Of a stretch of DNA of 64,000 nucleotides, positions 52,001 to 63,975 are shown in pieces. The stretch covers positions 12,011,080 through 12,075,079 of the forward strand of contig NC_084974.1 in the NCBI RefSeq assembly GCF_963691925.1, read 5' to 3'. This DNA comes from Scomber scombrus. Lineage: Eukaryota > Chordata > Actinopteri > Scombriformes > Scombridae. Position 1 is the first letter of the stretch. Each line of letters starts with the position of its first letter. Both the position numbers and the translations under genes were made by a program. The notes under the pieces are model-generated. The model saw nothing but the letters and a program-made list of their open reading frames with translations. It was not told where the DNA came from and did not search any database.

Positions 52001-55000
52001 CAGCCCCATCAGTTATCAGCTTGCATGAGCCTCAGTGACTGCACACAGCACTGCAGAGGTCCTGACCTCAGTTGCAAGACTCACACATCCTCCAATTCTA
52101 AAAAGAAAAGTGAGTACAGTTCTGAGGCACTAGCACTTAAAACAATACAGTGAATTATTTTACTTTTTTTTATCCCTCTGAAGATTAAGACTTGCCTTGT
52201 AAAGTATGTATATCAGTATACAACAATAAAATTCTGCTTAATCATTAATGCATCAGTAATAATAATAATCCAATGGTACAATACAACACTCAGAAAAAGG
52301 GAATTCTGCCACCTAATGACTATGTTAGACACTTTAAATATGTTTTTTGTGATAATACTTACAGTATTTCCACTAAAATTGTGAATGTGGGACTTCTAGT
52401 GGTGTGTTTGTACTTCCACTACTAAGAATATGTGAGGCAGTGGGAAAGTGTTTTATATACTATAATACTACTTATTTCCTCAGGCAAATACAGCATATCC
52501 ATTGCAAATTGAAGAAAATAAATTCCCATGTCAGTTCTAAAGTAATGCTGAGGGGTTAGAGGTTTTATTTTATCTTTTAAAAAAATACAGTATGAGGAAA
52601 GTCAGTGACTTTATAGTCAGCTGTCATTTCACTGTTGATATGTTCTCACACAAATTGCATGCAGTACTATCCATCAGGTTTTTTAGGTTACATCTCAAAT
52701 GACTGTTTTTGTTTTGTAGTAATACAGCACTACTCCAGTGAGACCTGTCCCTAGAGATTAAGTTATTATTAGCGATAAAGTGAAAGCAACAAGTGAACAC
52801 GAAGGCCCTTTTAGAAGTTTCCTACAACAGAGAAAAGCAATTTGTCCTCCATATATCTCCTGCGAATCAGGTCAACACTTGAGGTTTTTGTTTGCTCCTC
52901 AACACCATCATCGAGATGGGATGGGTTCATGTGGCTCTATTGTTGTCTGAGACTCTGTTAAAGGCCATTTTCTATGCACATTCATCCCTTCATGCTAGGA
53001 CTTCCTTCCTGCCATTCAATGTTGATGTCATTGGTGCTATTTCAAGGGTGCTGTCATCATTGTGTAACTGACTATAAGGCTGTAAATACTGTAAGACTGA
53101 AACAAATGTCTAGTGACTGCGTGGGGGAGGGGTTAAACTCTTTAACTCACACTCTATATGATTTGGTGTGTGCAGACATCATAAGAATATGAGACAAATG
53201 CATTGAGATACCATGATACAGTAGTCAAGACAATGTAAAATAAAAACAGTGCTGTTTTAGAGCACAAATAACATACATACCTGTCTTTGTTCACATGCAG
53301 CTCTATGCTCTGACTAATGGACAAATGTTAGATAAAGTAAAATCTCATGTCAGGTTGCTGGTAAACTACACATGCTCTTATCTTGCCCTTTATTCACCTT
53401 CAGTTTCTGCCACTGTGTTGTTATCTGGGCAGCGTGTTTGCACAGGTTAAATAGCTGGCTATGATCAAATCATAAAATGACAGCGAACCAAGTGGCCAGC
53501 TTTCATGACAGCCACACGATACATAGTCCAGTTAATGTTTGGGATTTTTAAGCAGGTCAGGGATTTCTATAGATGGCCTGTAAGCCTACTGACAAAAAGT
53601 TGACAGTTAATATTTAATCATAAACAAATTATATTATATAATTGTTAAATCTAGAAATTGGAAATACATAAGGGTAATTAAAGCATCTTGTTATATCAGT
53701 TTTGATTTGACCTCATTTTATACCTCTTGGGAAAAGAAATAAGAAGCCTGTAAATTTGTGTCTCATACAGTGTCATTTTACTCTTGCAGTTTGCTAAAAA
53801 TATTCCAGTGGCATGGGGATTTATTGATTATTTGCGTGTTGTGCAGAGACATACAGTATAATACCCTATCCATGAAACAGAAGTGCAAATAATGACAATT
53901 GTGGCAGATAAAGTTCAAGCATGATTTCAGACGGCTGCTCAGAAAATCTAATTTCTCCACTCATTATGAATAAATCTTATTATATATTAATACAGAAGAA
54001 AATAAAGATGCATGTTCGGAGATCCAGGAAGAAACTTCATATAATTTTAACTAGAAATCATCTGCCTCTGCTCTGCCTGTTAAAACAGTTCAGTGACTGC
54101 AGTTAATGATTATGTGCCCCGACTTCCCCTTTGCTAGATTCAAAGGAAGATTGTCCAACAACCCTGATGACAGATACTTAAAGATTTCACAGGTTTGTAC
54201 GTCTCACTGCAGGAGTAGTCAGGTGAGGGATTGTGATGATGTCACCTGTCTCATGCACCAACACATTCTCGTCTTGCAAACCATTTAGTTGAATAACTTT
54301 CATGTTGATGTGTCAGCAATCAACAAAAGTTCATCTTTAGTTTGTTTTTCTGAGCCAACAGGTCTATGCACTTTTGAATCAATTTCAGTCACGATTGCTG
54401 GATTTAGATTGTCAGACTGTTGAACTGAACATTCATCACTTTGCACTTATCAATGAAGTAACACAAGTAAATCATGTGTCACAGTGTTTTTCCAGCATTA
54501 CTGAGGCTGCTGATCCTGTCCTGCTCTGATGCCAGTTATGGAGTTATTATTTTGATACTCAGCTCTATTCCCAGGATACTTTCTCCAAATACTTCACTGC
54601 TGTGATTTATGCTATCTGCAGAGCATGTCAGCAGATTCAGACCTTTAGTTGTTGATCCCGCATGGTCTCAGGCTTCTTTAGCCAGCACACTGGGGTTGAG
54701 AGGTCATGCTCTGTTTACTGTACATTCACTGTCAGCACAAAGGATGTATACACACACACATATACACAAACACATGTAAACACCATGATGCACCCACAAA
54801 GGGAACTTGCTCATCTATGTAGAGAGTGAAAGTGAGAGTGACCATCCGTGAAAAAGATCAACAAAGCCGCTTGAGTTTACCACAAAACGTCAGCCATAAT
54901 TGGATGGGATCCAGCATAAACATATGGGATTGGCTTTCATCTTGTTAACTGCATATGCTGCAATGAAAAAAGCCATGGAAGATTTATGCTTTCTGCCACC

Positions 55001-57589
55001 TATGTTTATTATTGCAAATGTCATCCATAGTCCATCCATAGGGTAAATATCAGCTTTGAACCTGACCTTGACATTTCCAAAACTTCCAAAAGTTGCGTAA
55101 AAAGGTACAACTAGGGAATGTGTAAACTGACTTTCCCCCTTTAAAGAAAGATAGATCACCATGGTAACTTGCCTGTTGAGTTCAGAGCAACAAATCCAAA
55201 TCCCCCCTCAGCAATCAGCTCCGTGAGAAACTGGTATTCCCAGAAGATCACATGGGCTTGATTAAAATAACCTTTGAAGTAAAAACGTCATGTATAAGCT
55301 GGGCAAAAATGTTTTTAAGAGAATGAGGAAGAACTGCAGAGAGCAGCTAACAGATGTCTGTAAAAAACAGCTTTTCTCAAATACAAAGTAGGTTTCATTA
55401 ACTGATGGGCGTTGTCACCACCTGGCTCAAGGATGGTAACAAGAAGGGAGACCACACACAGACATTTCAAGCAAAAAGTCATTTATTTAACTCAAAACAA
55501 GATAAACGTTAATTAATTAGTGGGATGTGTAAAATGGGAAAAGCATCAGTGGTGTTGGCAGTGTGTGGGTGAGTGAAAATATGGTGTGTAACGTGTGTTG
55601 TCAAGTGCATCAAACCAAACAAAGGAAAAAGAGGCTGAAGGCCCTGCTGCAGGCCTAGGTGAGAGAGAGAGATATGCCCAGAAAGGCAGGCAGGCAGACG
55701 ACCCACCCAGCTCCACCTGTATCTGCAAAAACAGTCAGAGCATGTCAGACCACCAAGCAGAGTGGGAGGGTCGTCAGAGCGTTCATATTATATGATATAC
55801 TTTTATATATTTTATAACCCAGAGATTACTTTTACATATGCATTGTAATGTTTTCTGTCCCTGATGCAATTTTTGTATTTGCAATAAATTTGAATTCAAT
55901 CAATCATCCTTGCAATAGATTACACCTGAGGACCTGGGAAACACAATGTCTATTCGGAGAATAACCAAATTTTATAGTCAGTGGCCAACGCTATTTTTTC
56001 AAATCAAAAAAACATCTATAAACACAATGAATGTAAATAAGCGACTAGTAATGCTACAAATGACATACTGTAACTGCACCTTTATGTCATGGTTCAACTT
56101 ATTGATCCTCTATGGAAATGTGGTAGTGTTTATTTTTACTATGGGTGAATTAGGCGTCATCAGGTAATGAGACTCTCGTCACACAAAGGATCCCTGTTAG
56201 AGAAACTATCAACTGATATGATATCTTGAACAAGGCAATAGTAACTCATGGTAATCCCAGCAGAACTTTCAATGTTCCTGCTCACAAACAAGCAAAGAGA
56301 GCAGTGATTATTGTGGAGGTGGTATAGTACATAACATTATAATATCTGTACATGTAATGAAAACACTCTCAATCAAACACTGGAGGAACTTTGCCTCAAA
56401 CCAAGGCATATTTTATATTTCAGTTCAAGCTTTTTTTCTGTACTTATGATTCTGTACTAATGGCAACCTGGGGAATAAGGGCATAGTTGTGAAAATGGGA
56501 TATTTCCTGAATGTTACATTTCAAAATTGTCACAATGCAGATACTGAAGACACTTAAATAAAGGAATGAGTGCTGTTGCTTTTACAATCTGAATCAAGTA
56601 TTGCCACATTACATTTTTTTTCGATGTAAAATCAGTAACTTCCTCTAAGGGCCCATGTGGTGTGAGATGATACCTTACATCCTCATCCTACTCCCAGTCT
56701 TTGTCAAAACACTGAATTCTATGGCCAAGTTGGAACACAAGATATTTTGACTTGTTCTCTTTTTACTAGAATACAGCAGAGGCAAGGACCCTGCACTGGC
56801 ATACATTTGACATGTTATGAGATCATGATGTTCCCTGCAGTGTGTTCCTGCTGTGTTTTTACCCAACATCTCAAACAGGCAATTAAGATTAAATCAAAAA
56901 AAGCTGGGGAGACCTTTTGAAAAGACATCAGAATGGATTTTGACTTCATGAAGTGTTCAATGAATATTCTTGGTTTGAATTTCAAATATCCACACTGAAA
57001 ACTTCAAATCTTCAGTCATTCTCTGTAATGTTAAATATTTATGAGCAAATATGAAACAAATTAAAAACTTTATTTTACTGGCACTTTTATACTTATTTCC
57101 TGGAAATGTTCTATGTAATTTGCTCTTCATTTTTACAGAAATGGTGGTGCAATTTGGTACAAATTCTAAAAATTCTAAAAGTGTTATCTTTATTTAGTTG
57201 GTAAGTGCCCACTCATGCTTATTGGGTTTAAATGTAATGTGTTAAATTAAGTTATTATAACAAAGGTCCAGGAGCAAGACCAAGCCCCGCTCTCTCTCAC
57301 TGAACCAATCACCTGTGCATACCTAAAAATCTTAATAAATTAGAAAGAATTAACAGCTATACAGCTACAGCTACTACTATCTAGAAAGTCAGGGGGAAAG
57401 TCATGTGTAAAATAAAGTGTTACCAAATTTGATATTTGATATATGCTCAATCTAGATCATTCAGATTTTTATTTGAAAAATGAAAAGTTCATATTTGACT
57501 TGTAATGCAGTCTCTGCATCAGACCATTTGAAGTAGTTTTGTAATCAGTATATCAGTAAACTAAGCTAATGTCAATGTTGTTTTGTTAA

Positions 57590-57830
57590 AATGGAGGACA
57601 ATAGCAAGTGTAGCTGTCCTGAGCAGACAATCACGACATCAAAACATCGGAGAAGCCACGTGTGGTAGTTTGTGGACTTTGGCTTTGTCTGCAGGCTCAC
57701 CTGCTAGCTTACCATTCCACTGAGCCAGTGGAGGCACAGGCACCACAGACGAACGAAGCAGTGCCAAATGTACAACCTCGTTTGACTGAATATCATTTGG
57801 CACACTCAGCTTTGTGTGTGTGGGGGAGGG
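57590..57830 (+). pseudogene. Possible hAT-transposase BED-finger remnant
   Basis: Broken frames contain SKHRRSHVW followed by a phenylalanine/glycine patch, LLAYHSTEP and VQPRLTEYHL. Their order and spacing resemble the start of hAT/ZBED transposases: a W/F-rich BED entry, a C..C...LAYHSST block, then a QPxLTxF linker. The pieces lie in different frames with stops between. Similarity is judged by eye only. Confidence 0.35.
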
Positions 57831-57899
57831 GAGTGCACATTCTAATTAATTCCAACAACTTTCGATTTCATTTTAACTTGATTTTTTGAAAAAGTGACA

Positions 57900-60180
57900 G
57901 CCCTAGCTCATACATTAAAGCATTTTAATGAGAGAACCTAATATGCTGATATATTCTTTAACATACAAAACTACAAACTGAAAGTAAGAAAAAAGAAAAA
58001 TAATTCTTTAAGATGTTTGCAAAGTAATAACTATGTATGAACCATAATACCATAAAAGTGGATGCTTACATAACTAAACCAACTTTTTAACTTTTTGTAC
58101 CAAAATCACCCTTTCGATAAAATGTCCTAAAGATTAAGCATTAAATACCTACAAATTACTCAGAAAACTTCCAGATGATTAGTATAAAACTAGGGTAACC
58201 GTAAAATAAAGCAATTGAAACAATAATTACAGGAATATTTAAAGTGTAATAACTGTTCTAACTTGATGTATTGATGTAAGACCTCAAGGCCCATAATAAG
58301 AAACTGATCATGAAAATATATTTTCGGGGCCTTTAAGAAAGGTATGCAAATCCAAAGAGGATAGTAGCATCAGTTTGTGCATGTACATTTGACACTTGAT
58401 ATCACTGGAATACTTAGTCACTATCACATGTGGTCTGGCATGCACTCCTGATGGTTTACTTGAGAAGAAGAGACTATGGGAATAGCAGGAGATCTGCTAA
58501 TCTCCATCTAATATATTTTCCAAAAGGCAACTCACTCGTCTCCACGGAGAGAAAGGTCACGAACCAAAAAGAAAAGAAAAAAAGCAGTCAAGGCACATCT
58601 GCATAATTCTGCATATTTCTCTGTTGCTTTTATTTGAGCCACTTCAACATCCTGTGATATGTCTTACTATACATACATTTACTAACTTATCACCCCACGT
58701 CCCTGTCTGTTTCATCCTTAATCTTATTTTCCTTCTTTGTTCACCCTCTGTTCCCACTTGTTTCCTTCAGTGTTTCTTTTTGAACCTCTGCAACAGCATC
58801 TCTTTGTTCCATACTCAACGCCCCCTTTCTCCTTTCTTTTCTCTCATTTTTTGTCCCGCTCTTTAAAAGGGAATATTAAAATCTCAGATTACTTTTCCTT
58901 TTGACTGCTTTTAAAATTAGAACAGGGTTTAGGGGGGTTGGCATAATGCAGTTGATTGGGTTTTTGTTTCTGTTGCTAGTGTACTGCCAATATTTAGATA
59001 GCATTGCTTATCAAGTAGAGCCATCACAGACAACTTATGATAAACACCATGGCATAAGCAACCAAAAAATAAAGTTCAAGGTTCAAAATGTTAGAAGATA
59101 TTTTTTTATATAAAGGATTGCTTTATCTTTTTGTTGCCTCACGCACTGTTACAAAAAGGTTTATGTGTACTCTAGGTATGCACCGCAGTTGAAATGCAAA
59201 ACCGTCTTGATAACCTGTCAAAGGAAGTTAAAATGGGACAGGAAGAAGGCTACTGAGGATGTGGTCATGTATTGACATGTTACAATAGGGTGGTTATGCA
59301 GCATTGAGGCTTTACTGGCTTCTTGTGACTTGATGTATTTGTCTTTGTGACTCTGATGTTGGAGGACATCATGTATGTTCCAAATTCATATATAAGTTAT
59401 AAATGTCATTAAAGCAAGTGTTTGAAAATCTCTTTGTCCAGTATTCCTCAGTATTCACCCAGAGGAGTGGACACATCTGTTTGATCATAGATATGACTCA
59501 CTCACACTACATCATAGGGTTCAGGTTAAGGACATGTAATGCAACACCTCATAAATAGATGTTGGTGTTTGGAAAATGTTGAATCTTAAACATGAGTCAT
59601 GCATATGGTTGCAGTTAAAAAAAAAACGTTGGAACAATATTATAGAATAAATTCACTCTTTAAACAATCCCACATCAGTTACAAGCGAGGCAAAACCACA
59701 TGAGGGTCAGGCCCCCCTGCCAGGCTGCTCCCCTGAATTGCTGTAATTTGTGTGAAACTGTGACGCAGTTACTGTTTGTTTTGATGTTGAAAGTTGAGGC
59801 TGTGCCAAGGAGGCAGGGCATGAGGGGTTGAGCCTGGAGTGGAAAGGGAGTGAGGAAGGGTTAAGGACACAACAGAGACCAACAGAGCAGCATTCTCCCC
59901 TCTCTTACTGACACATTATGTGGTCAGTCTTCAGGATCTCAATATTAAATCTACTGTCAATCCTCCCAAATGACCACAGCTGTTGTGCATCTCCATCAAC
60001 GAGGCAACAGCATTTAAAATGTGGAGGACGGATATTTGGTCAAATAGGACAAATCAGATTTAAGCATGAGTCATGAGGCTGCAGTATGCTCTCTGTCTTC
60101 CTCTTGGATTAAATGTCATCCCCCTTTCACTGGTCCCTTGTTTTTTCACATTGGACATGTTAAAATGTTGTTTGCTGATG
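57900..60180. other. Intergenic DNA, no gene seen
   Basis: AT-rich. One 70-codon frame at 58901-59113 includes a short hydrophobic run but has no family I recognise and no gene context. Confidence 0.5.
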
Positions 60181-60184
60181 TTAT

Positions 60185-60780
60185 CCTGTGGAGCTGAGTG
60201 GGTTAGAGGTCACCGGGTAAAAGGTTGAATCTCTGCTGTCGCTACATGTGCTAATAACAAATCGAGTGGCAGCTACCACAGCTTGAGACTGAAGCCAATG
60301 CAGAAGTACCTTAAAGTGCAATGCCATTGATGGCTACTACATGCTGGCTCTACTTGAGTCCCATTCAAAGAGCAAGTCGATCATATTTTTCAGCTAGTCA
60401 TTATGGTCTCTATTTCTAAAGCTGGGCTCACTAATAAGTGTGTTGGTGGTTATTTGGGAAATTATTGCTCTGTTAATACGATTTGAGGACTTATAGTGGC
60501 TTTGACATCTGCTGTGTGGGCACTGATTGATAAATGTGTTTACGTGATTATGATACCGGCCCTCTTAGCACATTATAGCAAGACTAGCTAACATTAACCA
60601 AACTGTACATCACTCAGTGTTCGCTGTAAGCTAGCAGGTGCTTCAGTCTGAAGTAACGTGGCTTGTTTCTAGAGTGTGAAAGACAGCCACTTGGAAGGTC
60701 CTGAAGTGGAAAAGATGATGCAAATCAATGGGTGACATCACACCTCGCTATGTCCATCTTTACAGTCTATGAAGCAAATC
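60185..60780. repeat. Dispersed fish repeat remnants
   Basis: The start has a tRNA-like pair of motifs (GAGCTGAGTGGGTTAGAGG and AGGTTGAATCTC, 60190-60235). Later blocks AAGTGCAATGCCATTGATGG, ACTACATGCTGGC and CACCTCGCTATGTCCATC followed by TTTACAGTCTATG match repeats I associate with teleost genomes. Family and ends not determined. Confidence 0.4.
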
Positions 60781-61432
60781 CATCATAGCAATTTGGAACA
60801 TCTTTTAAAAAGCACATGCCTGAATGTGAAGAAAAAATAAATTTCAGCAGAAACGCAGCCAGGAAGCTTCATTCTTTGACCACCTAGTAAGAGAAAGTGC
60901 AACCACTAGGCTACGTCTTCATTTTGGCCCAGTACTTTTCCTATTTTGTCAACACTCCTGGGAAAAGACTCAGAGCAAAGTATTTGATAGCAGATTATAT
61001 GTGTGCATTTGTCATCTGGTGTCAATGACTGCAAATAAACTATGTTCTTTCCATCTTTCAAGCAAAAGGGAAATAGATTTGCATTTGTTTTTGTGCCCCA
61101 GCTGTCAGTGAACCTAAAGGTGAGAGCCAGGTCAAACACAAGACAGCAGTGGCTGTTTGTTTTTGAGAAAGCATCTGTGACATAGTCCTTTCATGTTGAG
61201 GGGGATTCCACGGATATTTAACGTCCAACCAACCTTGAGTGCACTGCTCATTTCATCAGGCAACTTCTGCTATCTCACCCCAAAGTTCAAGATGAATTAA
61301 AGCCGCAAGCGGCGATGGCGGGCCCTCGCTCACCCATGCCACCGCGGGGCCTGAGGCATGGCGGGGCTGTGGCGTGAAGCAGAAAGTGAGAAAAAACCTG
61401 GAAGGAGGCCAAAAATGCAATGTTTCGTTCAT

Positions 61433-61446
61433 CCAGTAGGGGGCAG
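61433..61446 (+). promoter_or_regulatory. CTCF-like motif 1 of copy 1
   Basis: CCAGTAGGGGGCAG; same motif in copy 2 at 62754-62767. Resembles the CTCF core (CCASNAGRKGGCRS). Confidence 0.4.
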
Positions 61447-61571
61447 TCACAGGTAGTTACACATATGGTCTGGTGTGGTCTGGTGTGTTCAGGGCGGCCA
61501 CTCATCAGTCATGTGAAGTTTGGAGTGAATTGGACAAAGCATGAAGGAGTTATGAGAGGTTGATGGTTCAT

Positions 61572-61585
61572 CCACCAGGGGGCAG
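61572..61585 (+). promoter_or_regulatory. CTCF-like motif 2 of copy 1
   Basis: CCACCAGGGGGCAG, the closest match to the CTCF core consensus; copy 2 counterpart 62893-62906. Confidence 0.5.
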
Positions 61586-61695
61586 TAGAGTGTAACAAAA
61601 CACAAGCGGTTGCGTTCAGGGTGGGACAGTGATTACACATGTGAAGTTTTGTGGAAATCGCACAATGATGATGTAAAATATGGCACTTCCTGTTT

Positions 61696-61710
61696 CCACT
61701 AGGGGGCGAC
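61696..61710 (+). promoter_or_regulatory. CTCF-like motif 3 of copy 1
   Basis: CCACTAGGGGGCGAC; copy 2 counterpart 63010-63024. Good match to the core. Confidence 0.5.
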
Positions 61711-61978
61711 ACGAGTGAGATCGCCTATGAGCGAATGGAGACGTTGAGGTCGGCACCCTGGACCTGTGTACCAATTTTCATGATGATACGAGTTCAATAA
61801 AGCCATCAAAAAGCCAAACGTATTTTCAAGGCGAGGAATTGATGGTCGCCGCGTCGCCACACGGACGCCATTACTCGTAGCTTCACAGTCTTCATAATGT
61901 AGCTTCACCAACTGGTTCTGAATGAAGTTGATGGGGCAAAGTATGTAATTTTAATGAATCTTAGTTAACTTCCTGTTA

Positions 61979-61994
61979 CCACCGGGGGGCGCTA
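61979..61994 (+). promoter_or_regulatory. CTCF-like motif 4 of copy 1
   Basis: CCACCGGGGGGCGCTA; copy 2 counterpart 63300-63315. Matches the extended CTCF core except G for A at the central position. Confidence 0.45.
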
Positions 61995-62420
61995 TGAGTT
62001 ACGTGGGAAGTTAATATATCGGGACGTTCAGGGCGGAGCCATCATCATGTCCAGCAAGTTTGAAGCTGATTGGATGAAGTATGTGGGCGTGAGAGCCACT
62101 CGTATGTACATGGCGAGCACGCCAAAGTTAGTTGAGCCCTGGCAGACACGCCCTTTGACCTATGGATGCGCAGAGCACAACTTAAGCTCAGCTAGGTCTG
62201 GAGATGTTGCATACCTAATTTGAACTTGATCGGGCGAACGCTGTGGGAGGAGTTAATTTTAGGCGGGAAAAATCAAAACCAAAATGACCGACTTCCTGTT
62301 GGGTTGAGGTCATGAGGTCAAGAGGCTTTTTTGCATATGTGGGTATAATACATATGTGTACCGAATTTTGTGAGCATAGGACAAAGTTAGCAAAATTCCC
62401 TATGGGCATTTTTGGACTTT

Positions 62421-62435
62421 GTAGGGGGCGCTATT
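62421..62435 (+). promoter_or_regulatory. CTCF-like motif 5 of copy 1 (half)
   Basis: GTAGGGGGCGCTATT keeps the AGGGGGCGCTA half but lacks the upstream CCA; copy 2 counterpart 63739-63753. Confidence 0.35.
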
Positions 62436-62563
62436 CCGCCATTCTGCGTCGACCATGTGCGACCACCCAAAAATATCGAATTTCGGATGAGGCCGGACGT
62501 CCGTGCAAAAGTATAAGCATTTTCGCATTTGGGAAAGGGGCGAAATTGGGGCACGAAATGTCG

Positions 62564-62571
62564 TAATAATG

Positions 62572-62608
<37 letters not shown>

Positions 62609-62616
62609 TAATAATA
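62564..62616. repeat. (AAT)n tail joining the two modular repeats
   Basis: Imperfect AATAAT run between the end of copy 1 and the AATTAAAGCC start of copy 2. Confidence 0.95.
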
Positions 62617-63881
62617 ATTAAAGCCGCAAGCGGCGATGGCGGGCCCTCGCTCACCCATGCCACCGCGGGGCCTGAGGCATGGCGGGGCTGTGGCGTGAAG
62701 CAGAAAGTGAGAAAAAACCTGGAAGGAGGCCAAAAATGCAATGTTTTGTTCATCCAGTAGGGGGCAGTCACAGGTAGTTACACATATGGTCTGGTGTGGT
62801 CTGGTGTGTTCAGGGCGGCCACTCATTAGTCATGTGAAGTTTGGAGTGAATTGGACAAAGCATGAAGGAGTTATGAGAGGTTGATGGTTCATCCACCAGG
62901 GGGCAGTAATGGGATGCATGCAGGTGTGTTCAAGGTCAGTCCCTCATCACACATGTGAAGTTTCGTGGAAATCGGACAATGTTGAGGCAAAAAATGGCAC
63001 TTGTTGTTTCCACTAGGGGGCGACATGAGCGACACCCCTATCAGATGGAAGAGGTCTCCACCCTGGACCTGTGTATCAATTTTCATGATGATACGTGTTC
63101 GATAAAGCCATCAAAAAGCCAAACGTATTTTCATGGCGAGGAATTGATGGTAGCCACGCCCCCACAGGGACGCCATTACTCGTAGCTTCACAGTGTTCAT
63201 AATGTAGCTTCACCAACTGGTTCTGCATGTTTTAGAAGTGGAATGAAGTTGATGGGGTCAACTATGTATTTTTCATGAATTTAAGTTCACTTCCTGTTAC
63301 CACCGGGGGGCGCTATGAGTTACGTGGGAAGTTAATATATCGGGACGTTCAGGTCGGAGCCATCATCATGTCCAGCAAGTTTGAAGCTGATTGGATGAAG
63401 TATGTGGGCGTGAGAGCCACTCGTATGTACATGGCGAGCACGCCAAAGTTAGTTGAGCCCTGGCAGACACGCCCTTTGACCTACGGATGCGCAGAGCACA
63501 ACTTAAGCTCAGCTAGGTCTGGAGATGTTGCGTACCTAATTTGAACTTGATCGGGCGAACGCTGTTGGAGGAGTTAATTTTAGGCGGGAAAAATCAAAAC
63601 CATGGCCGACTTCCTGTTGGGTTGAGGTCATGAGGTCAAGAGGCTTTTTTGCATATGTGTGTATAATACAAATGTGTACCGAATTTTGTGAGCATAGGAC
63701 AAAGTTAGCAAAATTCCCTATGGGCATTTTTGGACTTTGTAGGGGGCGCTTTTCCGCCATTCTGCGTCGACCATGTGCGACCACCCAAAAATATCGAATT
63801 TCGGATGAGGCCGGACGTCCGTGCAAAAGTATAAGCATTTTCGCATTTGGGAAAGGGGCGAAATTGGGGCACGAAATGTCG
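62617..63881 (+). repeat. Modular non-coding repeat, copy 2
   Basis: Head-to-tail second copy at a constant offset of 1321 bp over the first several hundred bases. The outer parts are almost identical to copy 1. The stretch from about 62907 to 63066 is clearly diverged with indels. Near 63226-63242 copy 2 has about 17 bp that copy 1 lacks, at a short ATG-containing microhomology. Confidence 0.85.
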
Positions 63882-63884
63882 GAA

Positions 63885-63912
63885 GAATAATAATAATAAT
63901 AATAATAATAAT

Positions 63913-63974
<62 letters not shown>
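63885..63974. repeat. (AAT)n tail of copy 2
   Basis: About 90 bp of AAT units with one ATATTAAT interruption, followed by unrelated sequence to the window end. Confidence 0.95.

Positions 63975-63975
<1 letters not shown>

Larger units (their letters stand above)
61296..62563 (+). repeat. Modular non-coding repeat, copy 1
   Basis: A GC-richer unit of about 1.27 kb opening AATTAAAGCCGCAAGCGGCG and ending ACGAAATGTCG, followed by (AAT)n. There is no long ORF. Inside are seven degenerate copies of a box like ACCAA-TTTGAAG-TGATTGG-ACAAAG, starting near 61510, 61638, 61765, 61906, 62046, 62205 and 62353 (spacing about 127-159 bp). Five AGGGGGC-type motifs lie between or beside them. The microsatellite 3' tail resembles that of retroposons, but no polymerase or tRNA promoter is visible. 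I recognise the opening motif from fish genomes but cannot assign a class. Confidence 0.85.

Noticed and set aside
58901..59113. 70-codon frame with a hydrophobic N-terminus
   Set aside because: AT-rich, unsupported by homology or splice sites; the signal-like segment can arise by chance.
62312..62566. Matching open frames in both modular repeat copies (62312-62566 and 63630-63890)
   Set aside because: They match only because the DNA is repeated; no known domain, and the frame runs across the AAT-tail junction region.
61296..63974. CRISPR-like or bacterial repeat array
   Set aside because: Units are long and degenerate, with no constant spacers, in clear vertebrate DNA.
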